Positions 59,185-64,000 of a stretch of DNA of 64,000 nucleotides are shown here, one piece after another. Every line of letters starts with the position of its first letter. Within the stretch, counting starts at the first letter, position 1. The notes beneath the pieces were generated by a model that ran no database searches, was not told the DNA's origin, and was given only the letters and a program-made list of their open reading frames with translations. The translations under genes and the position numbers were made by a program. The DNA is from Procambarus clarkii (taxonomy: Eukaryota > Arthropoda > Malacostraca > Decapoda > Cambaridae): contig NC_091158.1 of assembly GCF_040958095.1 (NCBI RefSeq), positions 32,330,303-32,394,302 on the forward strand. The letters run 5' to 3'.

Positions 59185-59385
59185 AACCAGTGATTGTGAG
59201 TGTATTAATCAAGATATTTTCATTAACTAGTGTATTAATGTTGGTGTTGTCATTTACCAGTGATGGAGAGTGTATTGATTATAGTCATTACCCAGTGATG
59301 GTGAGTGTATTAATCATATTGTCATTACCCTGTGATGGTGAGTGTATTAATAATATTGGCATTACCCAATGATGTTGAGTGTATT
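59185..59385. repeat. ~37-bp tandem repeat (GTGATGGTGAGTGTATTAAT)
   Basis: Five to six degenerate copies of CAGTGATGGTGAGTGTATTA followed by CAT...TCATTACC, spaced 37-38 bp in the clearest part (59295, 59332, 59370). It ends at the TTAA of a piggyBac end. 58936-59184 shows no clear feature. Confidence 0.75.
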
Positions 59386-60245
59386 AACCCTTGTGTTGCT
59401 AAGGGCTGTTTGCCCCTTGTCACCCACAGGCGCATAACAAAAAATAAAAAAAAATCTTCCTAAACTGTTAATTTGTGTTCCCTGACTACAAGAGAGAGAA
59501 AAAAAATTAATCGTACTTACAAATGACATAAATGAGCCGACAATATGAGCGATGACGTCACACCCTGCATGCTTGCTCATGCAAGGTGCTTCCTAGAGGC
59601 ATTGTGCGCAGTCAGAATTGCCACAAATTTATTTTTGCTGCATTATTTACAGTGTCTAGGCGTATTTTATCACAAATATTATTCACTAATTGTGTTGCAT
59701 ATAATGTTACTTCATGTTCAGTGGTAATAAATGTTGCATACATTGAGTATACAGATGCGCACAAAAATATTTTCCCATTATGCCAATATAATATGTATTC
59801 ACATTGTTCATTATTATATTTACACACATGCACACACTATTTACAGGTTTTTGCACTATTATTGCACATTTAGAATTCTTGGAGAGAGTGGTAGTTGTAG
59901 AAGCAGCTGACAACACACAATGGGACTGCACACGCTTCACACCATGTTTGCACAAGTTTACGTTTCTGATCTCTTTTATTGTTGTACAAACTAAGCAATC
60001 ACATTGGCCTATTGCACGCTTTCCAGCTGGTGGCAAATGTTTTAGTCTGTGTGCTTGAAAGCCCTCAATGTGAGCGAGCCTGGGTGTAGCAGCATGCTGC
60101 AACACTGGGTGCATGATGGGTCTTTGTGTGCCAGAAACATCTTTGCCAAACTTTGCTAATAACTGTGTCCCAAGTGTAAAAGCAAACGAACGGAAACTTG
60201 GTTTACGTCCAGTTTTCACCAGATACATATTATAGCTGTTCAGCA
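59384..60245 (-). pseudogene. piggyBac-type transposase C-terminus with 3' terminal end
   Basis: The frame (59707-60228 plus upstream LLNSYN) reads SYNMYLVKTGRKPSFRSFAF, TLGTQLLAKFG, then a cysteine-rich region CDCLVCTTIKEIRNVNLCKH and SHCVLS, as in the C-terminal zinc-binding domain of piggyBac transposases. The left limit is TTAA (59384-59387) followed by CCCTTGTGTTGC, a plausible terminal repeat. The rest of the transposase is absent: the frame is cut at about 60245, next to a SINE insertion. Confidence 0.65.
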
Positions 60246-60290
60246 GGGCCTCGTAGGGCCTCTGCAGGGCCTCTGCAGGGCCTCTGCAGG

Positions 60291-60538
60291 GCCTCGTAGC
60301 CTGGTGGATAGCGCGCAGGACTCGTAATTCTGTGGCGCGGGTTCGATTCCCGCACGAGGCAGAAACAAATGGGCAAAGTTTCTTTCACCCTGAATGCCCC
60401 TGTTACCTAGCAGTAAATAGGTACCTGGGAGTTAGTCAGCTGTCACGGGCTGCTTCCTGAGGGTGGAGGCCTGGTCGAGGACCGGGCCGCGGGGACACTA
60501 AAAAAAGCCCCGAAATCATCTCAAGATAACCTCAAGCA
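60291..60538 (+). mobile_element. tRNA-derived SINE with intact tRNA-like head
   Basis: 60291-60361 folds as a tRNA: acceptor GCCTCGT/ACGAGGC, anticodon stem CAGGA/TTCTG with loop CTCGTAA (CGT anticodon, Thr-like), and T arm GCGGG/CCCGC with a perfect B box GGTTCGATTCC. It is followed by the SINE body (CCCTGTTACCTAGCAGTAAA, GGTACCTGGGAGTTAGTCAG) and the tail CATCTCAAGATAACCTCAAG. No CCA or terminator follows the T arm, so it is a SINE head and not a host tRNA. GGGCCTC(TGCA) repeats at 60247-60290 precede it. Confidence 0.8.
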
Positions 60539-62575
60539 AATAGGGAGTGAGCTAGGGAACAGTGATCACAAAGAAATCAGATTCAGCATAGAATGGAATA
60601 GACCTGTAGGAGAAAATTCTGTTAAAGTGCCAGATTTTTGAAAAGCTGATTTTAATAGCCGAAGAAATTTTTTGGGTCAAATTGATTGGAAAGTCTTGGG
60701 TATGGGGTGGGGGCCGGTCTTGGAGCGAGACATGTACCCAGCGATAGGTGACGTAAATGGGGATTTCGATGTGGATTCAATATATAACTTATTTAAGAAT
60801 ATTCTAAACAAAGCACAGGAATGTAGTATACCATACAAATTGAATAGATCGAATACTAATGACCCAAAGTGGATAACAAAGAATTTAAAGAACCTTATAG
60901 GTAAAAAGAGAGCTTGATACAAAAGGATTAAAAATGGGGGGTCACTTTAGAACAGGAATTCGTACAACTGGTTAGAAATGTTAAAAAAGAGATAAGGAAA
61001 GCAAAAAGAAACTATGAAGTTCGCATAGCAGGGCAAGCAAAGACAAATCCTAAAGGGTTTTTTCAGTTATATCGTACTAAGACTAGGGAAAGGATAGGTT
61101 CATTAAAAACTGAGACAGGTCAAATAACAGATAGTGATGAAGAGATGAGTAGTATTTTTAATAAATATTTTGTATCTGTATTTACTAAAGAGGAACTTAA
61201 CAATATGCCTTCAGCCGAACAAGTCTATGTGGGTGGGGATGAGGACAGGTTGACGAGTTTAACAGTTACCAGGGAGGATGTTCTTAAACAAATAGTAAAA
61301 TTCAAACCAAACAAATTCCCAGGGCCGGATGAAGTGTTTGCCAGGGTGCTTAAAGAATGCAAAGAGGAGCTTTGTGACCCACTGTCAACCATATTTAATA
61401 AATCAATAGAGTCAGGCAGAGTGCCAGAGTTTTGGAAAGTTGCTAATGTGATACCAGTTTTTAAGAAAGGAGATAGATTACTTGCGTCTAACTATCGACC
61501 AATTAGCCTAACGTCTATTGTGGGAAAGTTACTCGAATCTATAATAGCAAATAAAATTCGTCTTCATCTTGAAAAACATAAATTAATAATTGAGTCGCAA
61601 CATGGTTTTATAAATGGCCGTTCATGTTTAACAAATTTGTTATCTTTTTATTCTAGCATTGTTGAGGCAGTTCAGCTGTTCAGCTGTTCAGCTGTTCAGC
61701 TGCACAGCTGATAGTGGTAAGGATTGCGATGTTGTGTACCTTGACTTTAGCAAAGCTTTTGATACAGTGCCACATGAAAGACTGATTAAAAAGATAGTCT
61801 CTCATAGTATTGGGGGTGCTTTATTAAGCTGGATTAGGGCATGGCTATACCAAAGGAAACAGAGAGTTAGTATAAATGGAGTCAAGTCAGAGTGGGAAAA
61901 TGTTGTAAGTGGGGTGCCTCAGGGCTCTGTCCTGGGACCTCTGTTGTTTATAATATATATAAATGATTTAGATTCAGGTTTGAGTAGCAACATTTGCAAA
62001 TTTGCCGATGATACGAAAATCGGTAGGGAAATTAATTTGGAGGAGGACTCACTATCACTTCAAGTTGATCTAGATAGGATTTTGAAATGGTCGAAGGATT
62101 GGCAGATGCAGTTTAATGCTGATAAATGTAAAGTTCTGAGGTTAGGTAATGATGATAGGGTTACAAGATACGAGCTAGATGGTGTTGTGATTGCAAAGTC
62201 GAATTTCGAAAGGGATCTGGGAGTTATGATTAGTAAGAATTTAAAACAAAAGGATCAATGCATAAATGTTCGTAATAAGGCAAATCGGACACTTGGATTT
62301 ATTAATCGCAGCGTTAGTAACAAGACACCTGGTGTGGTTCTCAATCTATATCTTGCTCTAGTTAGGCCCAATTTATGCAGTTCAGTTTTGGTCGCCATAT
62401 TATAGAATGGATATAAATTCACTTGAACGTGTCCAGCGTAGGATGACTAAGTTAATTCCCCAAATTAGAAATCTTTCATATGAAGAAAGATTAACAAAGT
62501 TTAAGTTGCATTCACTGGAAAGGCGAAGAGTTAGGGGTGACATGATAGAGGTTTACAAGTGGGTGAATGGACATA
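60539..62575 (+). pseudogene. LINE-c second copy (linker and RT)
   Basis: 5'-truncated inside the endonuclease (IGSELGNSDHKEIRFSIEW), with stops near 60640 and 60917 and a frameshift near 60938. The RT follows: FKPNKFPGPDEVFARVLKEC, VIPVFKKGDRLLASNYRPIS, then an inserted run of CAGCTGTT repeats at about 61670-61703 that shifts frame. VVYLDFSKAFDTVPHERL, VVSGVPQGSVLGPLLFI, ICKFADDTKIG and a last break near 62405 come next, then MDINSLERVQRRMTKLIPQI. It supplies the intact sequence across the site where the copy at 50461-54241 was cut. Confidence 0.88.
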
Positions 62576-62737
62576 ACAATGGACAATGGACGTAACGTGG
62601 TGGAGGTGGTGTCCCTCGATTGTTTCAAGCGCGGGTTGGACAAGTATATGAGTGGGATTGGGTGGTTATAGAATAGGAGCTGCCTCGTATGGGCCAATAG
62701 GCCTTCTGCAGTTACCTTTGTTCTTATGTTCTTAACA
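62576..62737 (+). mobile_element. Short LINE-c 3' end inserted in LINE-c
   Basis: A ~160-bp segment (GTGGTGTCCCTCGATTGTTT ... TACCTTTGTTCTTATGTTCTT) is the LINE-c 3' terminus placed inside the same family. AACAA occurs at both edges (about 62575 and 62737), a likely target duplication. Confidence 0.75.
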
Positions 62738-63027
62738 AAGGGGATATTAATAGGGTATTAAAAGTATCAACACAAGACAGAACACGAAACAATGGGTATA
62801 AATTGGATAAGTTTAGATTTAGGAAAGACTTGGGTAAATACTGGTTCAGTAACAGGGTTGTTGATTTGTGGAACCAATTGCCGCGTAACATTGTGGAGGT
62901 GGGGTCCCTCTATTGTTTCAAGCATGGGTTAGACATGTATATGAGTGGGATTGGGTGATTATAAATAGGAGCTGCCTCGTATGGGCCAACAGGCCTTCTG
63001 CAGTTGCCTTTGTTCTTATGTTCTTAT
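62738..63027 (+). pseudogene. LINE-c 3' end, continuation
   Basis: After the nested insert the element resumes with GDINRVLKVSTQDRTRNNGY and KFRFRKDLGKYWFSNRVVDL, then the 3' UTR GCTGCCTCGTATGGGCCAAC and tail GTTCTTATGTTCTTATG. Confidence 0.8.
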
Positions 63028-63096
63028 GATGTTGGAGTGAGGGAGACTGGCTGGGTGTGGCTGCTCTCACTCGAGGTGTTCTGAATGTGTTCATGG

Positions 63097-63615
63097 CCAA
63101 ATGCTCCTATTGGCCCATAAGAGGCAGCTGCTATTGGCCCATACGAGGCAGCTGCTATTGGCCCATACGAGGCAGCTGCTATTGGCCCATACGAGGCAGC
63201 TGCTATTGGCCCATACGAGGCAGCTGCTATTGGCCCATACGAGGCAGCTGCTATTGGCCCATACGGGGCAGCTGCTATTGGCCCATACGAGGCAGCTGAT
63301 ATTGGCCCATACGAGGCAGCCCCTATTGGCCCATACGCGGCAGCTGCTATTGGCCCATACGCGGCAGCTGCTATTGGCCCATACGCGGCAGCTGCTATTG
63401 GCCCATACGCGGCAGCTGCTATTGGCCCATACGGGGCAGCTGCTATTGGCCCATACGGGGCAGCTGCTATTGGCCCATACGGGGCAGCTGCTATTGGCCC
63501 ATACGGGGCAGCTGCTATTGGCCCATACGGGGCAGCTGCTATTGGCCCATACGAGGCAGCTGATATTGGCCCATACGAGGCAGCTGCTATTGGCCCATAC
63601 GAAGCAGCTGCTACG
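63097..63615. repeat. 24-bp minisatellite (GCTGCTATTGGCCCATACGA)
   Basis: About 21 monomers of 24 bp. Variants fall in blocks differing at one codon-sized site (GAG, GCG or GGG after ATAC). Being divisible by three, the array is open in several frames on both strands. The monomer matches the reverse complement of the LINE-c 3' UTR. Flanking copies of GGTGTTCTGAATGTGTT lie at 63077 and 63616. 63640-64000 shows no gene; 63870-63960 is GC- and CpG-rich. Confidence 0.93.
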
Positions 63616-64000
63616 CGGTGTTCTGAATGTGTTGATGGTGAATGTATATAGTGTGTAAATAGATTGTATATATACACAAATTAGCATGATACATAGTAAA
63701 TATGTGCTGCATATGTGTACACAAGTTTCATGCACGTAACACAGTGTCTACAGACAGTACGGATGTTGTACTGCGATATTATAGTGTACGTGTTCATTAT
63801 ACATTGGATTGGCACATAAAACAATGAAAATGTATTTGGAAAGGTGCGCAAAAAATGAACGAAAATATATTCGCGGCAACTCGCGCGCCCCGCCCCGAGC
63901 GCCCCACCGCCCCCGAGAGCTTACGGCACGGGCGCACAGGGAATGATGCCGTCACGCCCCAACTTCCGGACCCCATAGCAGCCAAAGTAAGTACAATTTC

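Noticed and set aside
60291..60361. Functional host tRNA-Thr gene
   Set aside because: A SINE body follows directly with no Pol III terminator after the T arm, and the same body occurs in other SINE copies.
63024..63735. Frames of AAAPYGPIA, NSSCPVWA and LLAHTRQL repeats
   Set aside because: A 24-bp repeat without stops is open in several frames on both strands; no start context or conserved flank supports any of them.
63840..63960. CpG island or promoter at the right end
   Set aside because: GC-rich and CpG-rich, but no adjoining gene, start or splice evidence is visible before the window ends.

Overview
The window looks like repeat-dominated animal nuclear DNA, most consistent with a decapod crustacean (possibly a crayfish). 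That assignment is inference. It rests on several LINE families, tRNA-derived SINEs, a Penelope-like element (PLE) with a GIY-YIG domain, Tigger and piggyBac remnants, long (AT)n and (CA)n tracts and many minisatellites. I see no host protein-coding gene that I can name, no rRNA gene, no free-standing tRNA gene and no CRISPR array. Almost every long reading frame is a LINE, PLE or DNA-transposon fragment, or a stop-free tandem repeat.

Positions 1-30232 form a tandem array of a ~6.8-kb segment. Each unit runs: G-rich 43-bp minisatellite, tRNA-derived SINE (minus), 5'-truncated LINE-a (minus), CA/TG tracts, a 251-bp tandem pair, a second SINE (plus), then AT-rich DNA with (AT)n tracts and a third SINE (minus). 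Units start near 1, 10556, 17415 and 28428. Unit 1 carries an internal 3764-bp duplication of its LINE part, unit 3 carries a 4.2-kb inverted PLE pair inside its (AT)n tract, and unit 4 breaks off inside LINE-a at 30232. Unit 2 is a mosaic: its left half matches unit 1 and its right half matches unit 3.

Positions 30236-48800 are a mosaic of nested LINE debris. They include a 3' fragment of a LINE-a relative, a jockey/CR1-type LINE (endonuclease plus RT) split by another LINE tail, a 732-bp duplication with back-to-back ORF1 and RT pieces, an I-type LINE end with RNase H, and a probable MULE fragment. A ~780-bp module occurs twice in circularly permuted order, and its second copy is attached to a 266-bp-arm palindrome.

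Positions 49690-54271 and onward hold a 54-bp minisatellite open on both strands, then a LINE-c and a Tigger transposase that were both cut by one ~2.28-kb inversion. Undoing the inversion places Tigger, its 3' UTR, a poly(A) run and LINE-c in one orientation. Further right are a putative non-autonomous piggyBac-like element (56113-57527), a CT-rich minisatellite, a piggyBac transposase C-terminus with its TTAA end, a SINE with an intact tRNA-like head, a second LINE-c copy with a nested copy of its own tail, and a 24-bp minisatellite that appears to have grown out of the LINE-c tail.

The genes do not form a pathway. The retroelements supply RT, endonuclease and RNase H fragments, and the SINEs appear to depend on LINE machinery through shared 3' ends. 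All assignments were read by eye, without database searches.
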